Of a stretch of DNA of 64,000 nucleotides, positions 28,072 through 36,349 are shown piece after piece (position 1 is the first letter of the stretch; every line of letters starts with the position of its first letter). The stretch is taken from NCBI GenBank assembly GCA_963702035.1, contig OY969700.1, forward strand, positions 558,001 to 622,000. Reading direction: 5' to 3'. A program made the position numbers and the translations under genes. This stretch comes from VRUE01 sp963702035. GTDB lineage: Bacteria; Actinomycetota; Thermoleophilia; Solirubrobacterales; 70-9. Under the pieces are notes generated by a model. That model was not told the DNA's origin. It saw only the letters and a program-made list of their open reading frames with translations, and made no database searches.

Positions 28072-29414
28072 GCCGCGACCCCGAGACTGAAGCTGCGCAG
28101 CCGGTAGGCGACCTGGCCGCCGGCGAGCGTCATCAGCACCCGGCCGGTCAGCACCCGGCCGGCGCACCAGGAGTTCTGCGAGCGGCTCTCGTAGCCGTCC
28201 TCGCCGACGGTCCACTTGGCGCTCAGGTCGCAGAGGGCGATGTTGGCCTCGCTGTCCGGCGCGAGGCTCGGGCGCTCGAGGTCGAAGGGGGCGGCGCCGC
28301 CGGCCAGCCGCTCGATCAGCAGGCCGAGGTCGATCGTGCCCGGCAGGACCAGCTCGGTGTGCAGCGCGGCGAAGGCCGTCTCCAACCCGGTCACCCCCAT
28401 CGCGGCCTGCTCGAAGGGGACCTCCTTTTCCTCGGCTGAATGCGGAGCATGGTCGGTCGCGATGCACTCGATCGTGCCGTCGCGCAGGCCCGCGATCAGC
28501 GCCTGACGGTCTGCCTCCGTGCGCAGCGGCGGGTTCATCTTGAAGCGGCGCGGGTCGAGGCTGCGCAGCTCCTGGTCGGTGAGGCAGAGGTGGTGTGGGC
28601 TCGCCTCGGCGCTGATCTTCACCCCGGCGGCCTTGGCGGCGCGCACCGCCTCGACCGACTCGGCGGCGGAGAGGTGCTGGACGTGGATCCGCCCTCCCTC
28701 GTAGCCGGCCAGGGCGGCGTCGCGGGCGATCATCGTCGACTCCGAGACCGAGGGGATGCCGGCCAGACCGAGAGCGGCGGACACCGGCCCCTCGTGCATG
28801 ACGCCGTCGCCGGAGAGCTCAGGATCCTCCTCGTGGAGGGCGATCGTGCCGCCGCAGAGCTGCTGGTACTGGAGGGCGCGGCGCAGGACGCGGGCGCTGC
28901 TGATCGGCAGGCCGTCGTCGCTGAAGCCGGCGGCGCCGGCCTCGCGGATCGCCCCCATCTCGGTCAGCTCCTCGCCCTCCATGCCGCGGGTGACCGTGGC
29001 CAGGAAGCCGACCGGAACCGAGGCCCCCTCACGGGCCGCCTCGCGCAACGCCTCGATGTCAGCCGGCGTGCTCACCGGAGGCTCGGTATTGGCCATCGCG
29101 AGGATCCCGCAGTAACCGCCGGCCGCGGCGGCGCGGCTGCCCGTCTCGATGTCCTCCTTGTGCTCTTGTCCGGGGGTGCGCAGGTGAACGTGCGGGTCGA
29201 AGAAGGCCGGGAAGGCGTGCAGGCCCTCGGCCCCGACCTCCTCGAGTCCCTCGACGGCGGCTCCAGGCGTGGCGAGCTCGGCGATCCGGCCGGAGCGGAC
29301 GACGACGTCGTAGGTGCCGTCGATGCCCGCCACCGGATCGAGCACGGTGGCGCCGCGCAGGATCAGATCGGCGCCCTCACCGGAGCGCATCTCAAGCGCC
29401 TCGGCGAGATTCAC
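28068..29414 (-). CDS. pyrC: Dihydroorotase
   Basis: PyrC cyclises carbamoyl aspartate to dihydroorotate. It is a zinc amidohydrolase of 448 aa. Seen: metal-binding FFDPHVHLRTPGQEHKED, ANTEPPVST, EASPHHLCLTD and the catalytic aspartate motif ATDHAPHS, with a C-terminal GRVLTGRV. The GTG start at 29414 overlaps the pyrB stop (GTGA), so the two are probably coupled. This is the class I (long) type common in actinobacteria. Confidence 0.97.
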   Translation of the reverse strand: MNLAEALEMRSGEGADLILRGATVLDPVAGIDGTYDVVVRSGRIAELATPGAAVEGLEEVGAEGLHAFPAFFDPHVHLRTPGQEHKEDIETGSRAAAAGGYCGILAMANTEPPVSTPADIEALREAAREGASVPVGFLATVTRGMEGEELTEMGAIREAGAAGFSDDGLPISSARVLRRALQYQQLCGGTIALHEEDPELSGDGVMHEGPVSAALGLAGIPSVSESTMIARDAALAGYEGGRIHVQHLSAAESVEAVRAAKAAGVKISAEASPHHLCLTDQELRSLDPRRFKMNPPLRTEADRQALIAGLRDGTIECIATDHAPHSAEEKEVPFEQAAMGVTGLETAFAALHTELVLPGTIDLGLLIERLAGGAAPFDLERPSLAPDSEANIALCDLSAKWTVGEDGYESRSQNSWCAGRVLTGRVLMTLAGGQVAYRLRSFSLGVAA

Positions 29415-30373
29415 GCCGGCTGTCCGATCGGGGTGGGGCTCTGCTCGGGCTCGTCCGCGACGCCGACCGGACGCTGTGGCCCGGCCGCGAGCAGCTCGTA
29501 GAGGATCGCCATCCGCACGACCAGGCCGGAGGCGACCTGCTCGGTCATCAGCGACTGCGGCGAGTCGATCACCTCGCCGGAGAGCTCGACGCCGCGATTG
29601 ACCGGGCCTGGGTGCATCAGCAGCTGGCGTGGGCCGAGCCGGCGCGAGTCGATCTGGAAGTGGGCCACGTACTCGCGGATCGAGGGAACGAAGCTCTCCG
29701 CCATGCGCTCGCGTTGCAGTCGCAGCGCGTAGACGACATCGGCCTCGCCGAGCCGCTCGAGCGAGTAGGAGACCTCGCAGCCGAGCTGCTCGATCCCGCG
29801 CGGGATCAGCGCCGGCGGGCCGCAGACCGTCACCTCGGCGCCCATCGCCTGGAAGGCGATGAGGTTGGAGCGGGCGACGCGGCTGTGGAGGACGTCGCCG
29901 ACGATCCAGATCCGCTTTCCCTCGAGCGAGTCGAGCCGGCGGCGCAGGGTGAAGAGGTCGAGCAGCGCCTGGCTCGGGTGCTCGTGCTTGCCGTCGCCGG
30001 CGTTGACGACCGCCGCCTCGCTCCAGCCGGCGACGAGCTGCGCCGCCCCGGCGTAAGGATGGCGGATCACGATCGCCGCTGGGTCGTAGGCGGAGAGGGT
30101 CGCGCATGTGTCCTTCAGCGACTCGCCCTTGTCGACCGAGGAGCCCGCGGCCTTGAGCGAGATCAGGTCGGCGGAGAGGCGCTTCGCCGCCAGCTCGAAG
30201 GAAGCGCTGGTGCGCGTGCTCGACTCATAAAAGAGGCTGACCACGGTGCGGCCGCGCAGGGTCGGCACCTTCTTGATGTCGCGGCGGCCGACCTCGGCGA
30301 AGCTCTCGGCGCGATCGAGGATCGCCTCGATCCCGGCGCGGTCGAGATCCTTGATCGCCAGGAGATGTCTCAT
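29411..30373 (-). CDS. pyrB: Aspartate carbamoyltransferase, catalytic subunit
   Basis: PyrB joins carbamoyl phosphate and aspartate. The 320-aa protein shows the carbamoyl-phosphate loop YESSTRTSASFE, HPSQALLDLFTLRRRL, GDVLHSRVARSN, ALRLQRERM and MHPGPVNRGVE. The ATG at 30373 overlaps the pyrR stop by 4 nt and gives the usual MRHLLAIKDL start. No pyrI regulatory subunit is present, consistent with control at the RNA level by PyrR. Confidence 0.98.
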   Translation of the reverse strand: MRHLLAIKDLDRAGIEAILDRAESFAEVGRRDIKKVPTLRGRTVVSLFYESSTRTSASFELAAKRLSADLISLKAAGSSVDKGESLKDTCATLSAYDPAAIVIRHPYAGAAQLVAGWSEAAVVNAGDGKHEHPSQALLDLFTLRRRLDSLEGKRIWIVGDVLHSRVARSNLIAFQAMGAEVTVCGPPALIPRGIEQLGCEVSYSLERLGEADVVYALRLQRERMAESFVPSIREYVAHFQIDSRRLGPRQLLMHPGPVNRGVELSGEVIDSPQSLMTEQVASGLVVRMAILYELLAAGPQRPVGVADEPEQSPTPIGQPA

Positions 30374-30930
30374 ACCGCCGCCTCCGCCGCCCGCGGCTCG
30401 GAGATCGTCACCTCGTCGACCTCGTCGGTCTCCTCGAGCCGCACGTTGACCCGCTCGGCGCGCGCGGTCGGCAGGTTCTTGCCGACGTAGTCGGGACGGA
30501 TCGGCAGCTCGCGGTGGCCGCGGTCGCAAAGGACCGCAAGCTGCACACGCTGCGGCCGGCCGTAGTCGAAGAGGGCGTTGACGGCGGCGCGCACGGTGCG
30601 GCCGGTGAAGAGCACGTCGTTGACGAGGACGACCGTGCGTCCGGTCAGGTCGAAGTCGATGTGGGAGGAGTGGACGACCGGCTGCGTCGCCGGCGACTGG
30701 GCGCCGACGTCATCGCGGTAGAAGGAGATGTCGAGGTCGCCGATCGGCGTCTCGGCCTCGGTCAGCTCGCCGACGAGGGCATGCAGGCGGCGGGCGATGA
30801 CGGCGCCGCGAGTGTGGATGCCGACGATCGCGAGATGCTCGGGCTCGGGATTTGCCTCGGCTATCTCATGGGCGATCCGCCGCAGCGTCCGCCTCAGATC
30901 GTCGTGCTCGAGCACGACCTTCTCGCTCAC
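30370..30930 (-). CDS. pyrR: PyrR: pyr mRNA-binding regulator / uracil phosphoribosyltransferase
   Basis: PyrR senses UMP/PRPP and binds a hairpin in pyr leader mRNA. The 186-aa protein carries the PRPP loop in VVLVNDVLFTGRTVRAA, GIHTRGAVIARRL at the N-terminal half and LPIRPDYVGKNLPTA, all family motifs. A GTG start at 30930 has a clear AAGGAG Shine-Dalgarno 7 nt upstream. It leads pyrR-pyrB-pyrC-carA-carB-pyrKD, and a PyrR-type binding loop lies in its own leader. Confidence 0.97.
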   Translation of the reverse strand: MSEKVVLEHDDLRRTLRRIAHEIAEANPEPEHLAIVGIHTRGAVIARRLHALVGELTEAETPIGDLDISFYRDDVGAQSPATQPVVHSSHIDFDLTGRTVVLVNDVLFTGRTVRAAVNALFDYGRPQRVQLAVLCDRGHRELPIRPDYVGKNLPTARAERVNVRLEETDEVDEVTISEPRAAEAAV

Positions 30931-30933
30931 TGA

Positions 30934-30970
30934 TTGCTCCTTACTGGCCTCACGGGACCGGGTTAAAGGA
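30934..30970 (-). promoter_or_regulatory. PyrR-binding loop overlapping the pyrR ribosome-binding site
   Basis: On the minus strand the leader contains GGTCCCGTGAGGCC, matching the PyrR loop consensus ARUCCNGNGAGGYU. Flanking CCTT and AAGG can pair, and AAGG is part of the pyrR Shine-Dalgarno. Bound PyrR would then hide the ribosome-binding site, as proposed for mycobacterial pyr operons. No terminator is seen in the leader, so translational control is favoured over attenuation. Confidence 0.75.
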
Positions 30971-30977
30971 CGGCGCC

Positions 30978-30983
30978 AGCGTA
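30978..30983 (-). promoter_or_regulatory. Possible -10 box of the pyr operon
   Basis: TACGCT on the minus strand fits the loose actinobacterial -10 pattern TANNNT. It would place transcription start near 30971, right where the PyrR-binding hairpin begins, giving a leader of about 40 nt. No clear -35 is seen. Confidence 0.35.
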
Positions 30984-31030
30984 GCAGTCGGCTACGGATG
31001 GGTAGTCGGGGTGCCCATGTAACCCCGGGA

Positions 31031-33751
31031 CTAACCCGGCCCGTCGTAGTCAACTTCGCCCGCGGCTATTGCACGGTTCAGCTCGAGCAGCCGGCGATTC
31101 GAATCGTCCGGAGATTCCAGAGTTGACGCTGGCCATCCGTAGGAGGCGATAACCGCCTTGTCGAGGTCGCGATGCAGCCCCTTCAGCTCTCGGTGCATTC
31201 CTTCGTTGACCTCGTTGTAGAGAGCCGTCAGGCCAATGCCCCTCTCTTCGCAAAGCTTCTCCCGCAGAACGAAAACGCTTCGGCAAGCCGCGGCGATCAG
31301 GTCGCGTTGCTCCGCGGGCGCAGCAGGCCAGGGAAACGTCTCAAAAACCGTCGTTGGCGTGTAGCGAAGATCAACCCTCATCGTTGAAGACTGTCCCCAA
31401 GCCCAAGCATCATGAGGTGCGGAGCACAGAACACCCATCGAGTAATCGTCATTCAAAGCGAAGACATTCATGGCGTTACTCGGACACGTTCGGGCTTCAG
31501 CCCAACAGAAAAAGAGGCGCTTCCCGGTAGCCGTCCCGCCGATGTATCGGTCCAGCGGCTCCAGAGCCGCCCTCATTGCCGGCACAAGCTCGCCGAGCAG
31601 CCACCATTTCTCTCGACGCGTCTTCCGTCGGTTCCGATCCCGGATCGGCTTCACCCTCTCTCGCACGAGATCAAGCGCGGCGGGCCACTCCTCTGCTTCC
31701 TCGAGCGAACGGGACGCGAAGTTGACGATCCAGCGAGACGGCCTCTGTGCCGGATCCTCGGCGATGTCCCGGCCAACCAGGTAAGGACGCACTATCTCGC
31801 TGTAGTCGGCCTCGGTTCGGGCGAGGAGCTCTGCCGCCTCGTCGCTCTCGAGGAGAAACCCCTGGCCAACGGGGATGGGGCCCTGAAAGGCTACCCCCGC
31901 ATTCTGCGGCAACTTTGCAGCTATCGATACATCTGATCCTGCTGGCAACAGAGACGCCGTGATGCCGGGTACCTCGATGCCATCGAGGACGAGCCGACTC
32001 GGGGCGACGGGCGGCGTCTTCACCCAATTGATGATGGACACATTTACCGTGGCGTCTCCGGTCCAGTCCTGCTTTGAGATTGCGTCGGTTATCACCCCGC
32101 CGTTCTCGACAATCCACTCCAGACTCGGCTTCCTGTTGCGGTTCTGCGTCACCGAATTGGTCGCGACAAGGCCGCCTCGACCCCCCGGCTCGAGTCGCTC
32201 TTGAGCCTTGCGAAACCAGTAGACCGAGTAGTCCTTGACGCCGATCCCAAACTCTCCTTCGAGGAACTTGACCTCTTCGTCTCCCAGCTCTTTGCGCAGT
32301 CTCTGCGACCCGTGATAGGGCGGATTGCCGATGATCGCGTCTGCTCGCGGCCACTCGGTGCGCAAAGCATGACCGCGCTGAATGCCGGACATATTCACGA
32401 GCGGCAGGGTCGGCTCGCTGAGGCCATGCTTTCGCATCTCGTCGGCAGCGAGCTTGTGGCCCATCCACAGAGTTACCCGGGCCAACTCGGCCGCGAAGAC
32501 CTCGACCTCGATCCCCTTCATGTTCGAGATAGGGAAGAAGGCCATCTCCTCTTGCGCGGCGATGCCCTCGGCTACTCGGAGCTGGGCCAGGCGCTCCCGT
32601 AGATCCAGCTCGATACGGCGCAGCTCCCGGTAGGCGACGTAGAGGAAGTTGCCCGATCCGCAAGCTGGGTCGAGAACCACGTAGGCCATCAGGTCTCGCC
32701 ACGCTGCCTCTCCATCCGCGGCCGTGGACAAGCCTCCGATCCGTTCCGCCCACGGCTCGATCACGGTTGGCGCAACCACCTTCATGATGTCGGCCTCGGA
32801 GGTGTAGTGCGCACCAAGCGCCCATTGCTTGTCCTTGCCGAGGGCGCCCTGCAGAATCGATCCGAAAATCGCCGGCTCGACCTGGTGCCAATCGAGATTG
32901 CAAGCGTCGAGCAGGATCTTCAGCTCATCAACGGTGAGATGCACTTGGGCGGGGTGTTCGAATAGACCGCCGTTTGCAAATGGGGTTCCCTCGTAGAGAC
33001 TGCCCTTGGCGGGACGCGGCGACCGCTCCGCCAGGTAGCGAAACAGTTGCCCGAGATCATCCGCGCTGGAGCGGTCCGGCTGCCGAATCAGGCCCTCGAG
33101 CAGGCGACTGAGGACATTGTTCGGCAACAGGTCGAGATCTTCGGCGAACATCGCCCAGACGATTTGCAGGATGAAGATCCGCAGCATGTCCAGATCGGCG
33201 GCACGACGCTCTCGCAGACCTGCGTAGAGATCGGTCAAAGCACCGACTGCCTCGCGGCTCAGGTCGGCCTGGGAGGCGCGAAAATACGGCTTCTCTTCGG
33301 CCAGGAACCCGAGGGACGCGTGGCGCTCCGGTAGTTCAGCCAACGGGAACTCGTTGACGGGCTTGTCCCAGCCCGCGTCTGGATCGAACACCTCGAAACG
33401 CTCAAACGCACAGAGGACGATCCATTCCGGGGCCCGCTTGCCGCTTTCCCCCGCCTGGCGACTGACCTCCTTCCAGTAGTCAAGCGCCTGCTCGCGATGC
33501 TCGGCGAGCTTCTCGGCCTCTCTGGGTCGCTTCATCTCGACCAGACAGATCTCGGGCCAGATCATGTCGATGAAACCCCCCGCAGCGGTGCGCTCCTCAA
33601 AGGTTGCTACGTCTTTGCGCTGCGTGCCATAGCAGGCCAGCAGCTCATTACAGAAAGTCTGCGCCTCCGCCCGCTCGGTCCCTCGATAGCCGCCCCAGTC
33701 TGCCGCGAACCGGGTCAGGTTGCGGCGGATCTCCTCACCGGAGAGCGCCAT
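31031..33751 (-). CDS. MmeI-like type IIL restriction-modification enzyme
   Basis: Single-chain enzyme of 906 aa that probably cuts and methylates the same DNA site. The N-terminal nuclease domain has a PD-(D/E)XK-like core, Asp62 with Glu72-x-Lys74, in FIDMIWPEICLVEMKRP. A helical connector follows. The adenine methyltransferase domain has the SAM motif DPACGSGNF at 361-369 and NPPY at 476-479. A target-recognition region with aromatic-rich segments (TVFETFPWP) ends the chain. Codon use is less GC-biased than in the flanks, suggesting transfer. It sits between the pyr operon and rnz. A BREX PglX is less likely because the nuclease motif is present and no brx genes are nearby. Confidence 0.88.
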   Translation of the reverse strand: MALSGEEIRRNLTRFAADWGGYRGTERAEAQTFCNELLACYGTQRKDVATFEERTAAGGFIDMIWPEICLVEMKRPREAEKLAEHREQALDYWKEVSRQAGESGKRAPEWIVLCAFERFEVFDPDAGWDKPVNEFPLAELPERHASLGFLAEEKPYFRASQADLSREAVGALTDLYAGLRERRAADLDMLRIFILQIVWAMFAEDLDLLPNNVLSRLLEGLIRQPDRSSADDLGQLFRYLAERSPRPAKGSLYEGTPFANGGLFEHPAQVHLTVDELKILLDACNLDWHQVEPAIFGSILQGALGKDKQWALGAHYTSEADIMKVVAPTVIEPWAERIGGLSTAADGEAAWRDLMAYVVLDPACGSGNFLYVAYRELRRIELDLRERLAQLRVAEGIAAQEEMAFFPISNMKGIEVEVFAAELARVTLWMGHKLAADEMRKHGLSEPTLPLVNMSGIQRGHALRTEWPRADAIIGNPPYHGSQRLRKELGDEEVKFLEGEFGIGVKDYSVYWFRKAQERLEPGGRGGLVATNSVTQNRNRKPSLEWIVENGGVITDAISKQDWTGDATVNVSIINWVKTPPVAPSRLVLDGIEVPGITASLLPAGSDVSIAAKLPQNAGVAFQGPIPVGQGFLLESDEAAELLARTEADYSEIVRPYLVGRDIAEDPAQRPSRWIVNFASRSLEEAEEWPAALDLVRERVKPIRDRNRRKTRREKWWLLGELVPAMRAALEPLDRYIGGTATGKRLFFCWAEARTCPSNAMNVFALNDDYSMGVLCSAPHDAWAWGQSSTMRVDLRYTPTTVFETFPWPAAPAEQRDLIAAACRSVFVLREKLCEERGIGLTALYNEVNEGMHRELKGLHRDLDKAVIASYGWPASTLESPDDSNRRLLELNRAIAAGEVDYDGPG

Positions 33752-33760
33752 CTGTCTTGC

Positions 33761-34009
33761 TCAGAAGCTCGTCTGAGCCCTGGGGGCAGCGAAGTAGGTT
33801 CTGTGACGGTAATGACGAGCCAGATCGGCGACGTCATCGCGCACCTTCTCGGTCGCTTCAATCAAATGAACCTCGGCGCCGATTTCCCGCATCTCGGCGA
33901 CGGCCCGGTCAGCTCGCGCTCGAGCCTCCTCGAGATAGAGCATCGTTGACTCGATCCTCTTGAAGCTTGCCTCGTCGACTTCGATGGCTGTTACGTGAGC
34001 GGCCTCCAT
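33761..34009 (-). CDS. Uncharacterised 82-aa protein upstream of the MmeI-like gene
   Basis: Not recognised. The protein is mostly helical and charged (SFKRIESTMLYLEEARARA, then EKVRDDVADLARHY), possibly a short coiled coil, with a basic, aromatic end. It ends 10 nt before the restriction-modification gene and shares its lower GC codon use, so it was probably acquired with it. No Shine-Dalgarno is obvious at the ATG at 34009. It could be a small partner or regulator of the enzyme; that is a guess from position. Confidence 0.55.
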   Translation of the reverse strand: MEAAHVTAIEVDEASFKRIESTMLYLEEARARADRAVAEMREIGAEVHLIEATEKVRDDVADLARHYRHRTYFAAPRAQTSF

Positions 34010-34060
34010 TCGGGCACCGATCTTAGGTCTCCCGGCGGACGTCGCCGCAGGGCAGGTGGG

Positions 34061-35041
34061 CTATTCCTGCAAAGACGGAGAAGATTTGTCCTCGTCTCGC
34101 TCACGGGCGCCATTGGGAACAAGAACGGGCCCACCGCGCTCCGGAAATGGGAGTTCGATCAGGTCGAAGTCTTTCGGGGCTACCGATGGATCGAAGACCT
34201 CTTTCGCCTCATCGAGGACTTTGCCGACGTGGTAGCGGGAGGAGATGTGGACCAGGGCGAGGAGCTTGACTTCGGCCTCGCGGGCCACGGCGGCGGCTTG
34301 GCCGACCGTGGAATGGCCGGTGTCGGCGGCGCGCTGGGCCTCCTCCTCGGCGAAGCTGGCGTCGTGGACGAGGAGATCCGCTCCCTTGGCGGCCTCGACG
34401 GTTGCCCGGCAGGGCGCCGTGTCGCCGGTGATGACGATCGTGCGGCCGGGGCGCGGCTCTCCCACCACCTCGCCCGGCTCGACAGACCCCGAGGAGCCGG
34501 TGACGCTCTCGCCGCGCTGCAGTGCGGCGAAGTCGGGGCCTTCCTTCACCCCCAGCCGTTTCGCCGCCTCGAGGTCGAAGCGGCCCGGACGGTCGTCCTC
34601 GACCAGGGCGTAGCCGAAGGCGCGCACGCTGTGCTCGACCGGGAAGGAGCGGATCTCGCCTCCGTCGCAGGGAATCGCATCGCCGGCCTCCAGTTCGACC
34701 AGGTCGAACTTGTAGCCGACCTTGCCGATCACGCGGCCGAGGCTCTGGATCAGGTCGCGCAGGCCGCGCGGGCCGTAGATCGTCAGCGGCCGCTCGCGCT
34801 CGGTCAGGTCGTACGTCTTCAGCAGCCCGGGCAGGCCGAGAAAGTGGTCGGCGTGGAAGTGGGTGAAGTAGATCGCGTTGACCTGGACCAGCCCGAGCGA
34901 GCGCTGCATCTGCCGCTGCGTCCCCTCGCCGCAATCGAACAGCAGCCGTTCGCCGCCGCGCGAGACGAGCAGGCTCGCGGTGTTGCGCCGCGCCGAGGGC
35001 ACGGCGCCGCCCGTGCCGAGAAAGGCAACCGAAAGGTCCAT
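34061..35041 (-). CDS. rnz: Ribonuclease Z (tRNA 3' endonuclease)
   Basis: RNase Z trims the 3' trailer from pre-tRNAs, needed for tRNAs without an encoded CCA. The 326-aa metallo-beta-lactamase enzyme shows FLGTGGAVPS, LLFDCGEGTQRQM, the zinc motif FTHFHADHFLGLPGLL, VITGDTAP, LLVHDASF and GHSTVGQAA. The ATG at 35041 is the family start. It is encoded 60 bp from a tRNA-Arg gene that indeed has no encoded CCA, in the opposite direction. Confidence 0.96.
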   Translation of the reverse strand: MDLSVAFLGTGGAVPSARRNTASLLVSRGGERLLFDCGEGTQRQMQRSLGLVQVNAIYFTHFHADHFLGLPGLLKTYDLTERERPLTIYGPRGLRDLIQSLGRVIGKVGYKFDLVELEAGDAIPCDGGEIRSFPVEHSVRAFGYALVEDDRPGRFDLEAAKRLGVKEGPDFAALQRGESVTGSSGSVEPGEVVGEPRPGRTIVITGDTAPCRATVEAAKGADLLVHDASFAEEEAQRAADTGHSTVGQAAAVAREAEVKLLALVHISSRYHVGKVLDEAKEVFDPSVAPKDFDLIELPFPERGGPVLVPNGARERDEDKSSPSLQE

Positions 35042-35101
35042 GGCCCGCGAGCCTACGCGAAGGCGGAGGGCGGCTTCGGCGACGGATAAGCTGGACCGTG
35101 A

Positions 35102-35175
35102 GCGCCCGTAGCTCAGCTGGATAGAGCGTCCGCCTCCGGAGCGGAAGGCCGCAGGTTCGAATCCTGCCGGGCGCG
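35102..35175 (+). tRNA. tRNA-Arg (anticodon CCG)
   Basis: Complete cloverleaf: acceptor GCGCCCG/CGGGCGC, D-arm GCTC...GAGC, anticodon stem TCCGC/GCGGA with loop CTCCGGA (anticodon CCG, decoding CGG), and T-arm GCAGG-TTCGAAT-CCTGC. Discriminator base G at 35175; the 3' CCA is not encoded. It is the only tRNA gene I find in this window. Confidence 0.97.
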
Positions 35176-35517
35176 TTCCAAGAACCGGCGGTATTCCTTG
35201 AGTCGTGGGCCGTGCGGGAGGACCAAGTCGAGTTGTTCTATCGGGTCAACCTTCCGATACCAGGCAGGGGCGTCGAGATCCCCCTCCGTCTCGGGCCACT
35301 CGTAGGCGAACGCATCGCCATCGGGAGTCAGGTGGATGTATCGCCGGGTCCACCAGTGCTTGTATGCATGCAGTCGGCGACCGTCCGTCAGTTCGACTTC
35401 AAACATCCACATGAAGTCCTCGACCTGCTTTCCGGCAAGGTCGAGCAGCGGCTGCCAAACCGGTTGATCGGATGGGGGGAGCATTTTTCCTTTGAGACGC
35501 TTCTTGGTTGAGGCCAT
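35113..35517 (-). CDS. Uncharacterised protein whose frame runs into the tRNA-Arg gene
   Basis: Not recognised; 134 aa. The first 115 residues look genuinely coding: Trp- and Tyr-rich, with FMWMFEVELTDGRRLHAYKH and WTRRYIHLTPDGDAFAYEW, suggesting a small beta-rich fold. The last 20 residues are simply the tRNA-Arg gene read on the opposite strand (RQDSNLRPSAPEAD is a hallmark of antisense tRNA). The true C-terminus may therefore have been lost when the gene came to abut the tRNA. Start ATG at 35517. Possibly a remnant of something inserted next to the tRNA. Confidence 0.5.
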   Translation of the reverse strand: MASTKKRLKGKMLPPSDQPVWQPLLDLAGKQVEDFMWMFEVELTDGRRLHAYKHWWTRRYIHLTPDGDAFAYEWPETEGDLDAPAWYRKVDPIEQLDLVLPHGPRLKEYRRFLERARQDSNLRPSAPEADALSS

Positions 35518-35611
35518 GTCCCGAGCGTGTCAGGCCACATGTAACGGAACAAGACGCGGGTGTGCCAATTCCCCGCAGCTCCTGAATCAGTTCGCCGCAG
35601 GACGTCCCTAG

Positions 35612-36343
35612 GTGGTGTCTAATACGGCCCTCGTGGAGCCGAACAAGGACAGCCGCCCGCCGCGGGGGGCGTTGGCGGTCGTGGCGATCGGACTGATCGC
35701 GACCGTCGCCGCCGCTTTGCTCAGCACGAGCGAGGCCGGTGGCGCCTGGGTGGAAGTCGAATGGACGGCACGCGGGGCGCTGCCGGACTCGAGCCCGGCC
35801 AGAATCCCTGGCGGCGGCTCGATGAAGCTGGAAGACGCGGGGCTGCGCGTTACCGAAGCGAACATCGAAGGCGAACGGCTCTTCCGCCTCGCGGCGGTGC
35901 TGCGGATCGACGCCGGTTCGGCGGTCGGTCAGGCCCGCGTCGATTGCACGATGCGAGGTGGCGGAGCCGAACTTGCGCGGACCGGCGACAACCGTGGCGC
36001 CTTTCCCCGCTCGACCAGCGAAGAGAGCCTCACCAAGCAGAGCGTCCCCGATCGCGTCGGGCTGAAGTTCCATATCGGCGGCGGCGAATTCGCCTCGCTC
36101 GAGCTGGGCGACGCCTTCGACGTCTACACGCCGCTGCAGGGTGTCGTCGGCACCTGGGAAAAGCACCGGACCAGGTCGATGGGCTGGCAGTGGGGGTTGC
36201 CCGAGGGGCGCCCCAACAAGCCCTTGACCCTGGGCTTCGCCTCCTTCTGGAAGACCACGCGGGCTCCCTCGGGAAGCATCGCCTGCACGCTCGAGAACGC
36301 CACCGGGGGCGCCGAGGTGCGTACCGCGGGCTCGCTCTCCTAG
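35612..36343 (+). CDS. Uncharacterised membrane-anchored or secreted protein
   Basis: Not recognised; 243 aa. One hydrophobic helix at about residues 19-39 (LAVVAIGLIATVAAALLST) would anchor it or act as an uncleaved signal. The rest is an extracytoplasmic domain with WVEVEWTARG, CTMRGGG and a second Cys near the C-terminus (SIACTLENA), so one disulfide is possible. The start is either the GTG at 35612 or the GTG at 35633; neither has a good Shine-Dalgarno. Convergent with the SRAP gene, with 6 nt between. Confidence 0.6.
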   Translation: MVSNTALVEPNKDSRPPRGALAVVAIGLIATVAAALLSTSEAGGAWVEVEWTARGALPDSSPARIPGGGSMKLEDAGLRVTEANIEGERLFRLAAVLRIDAGSAVGQARVDCTMRGGGAELARTGDNRGAFPRSTSEESLTKQSVPDRVGLKFHIGGGEFASLELGDAFDVYTPLQGVVGTWEKHRTRSMGWQWGLPEGRPNKPLTLGFASFWKTTRAPSGSIACTLENATGGAEVRTAGSLS

Positions 36344-36349
36344 TCCGTC

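Noticed and set aside
31031..33751. A BREX (PglX) phage-defence system
   Set aside because: The protein carries its own N-terminal nuclease motif and no brxA, brxB, brxC, pglZ or brxL genes are next to it.
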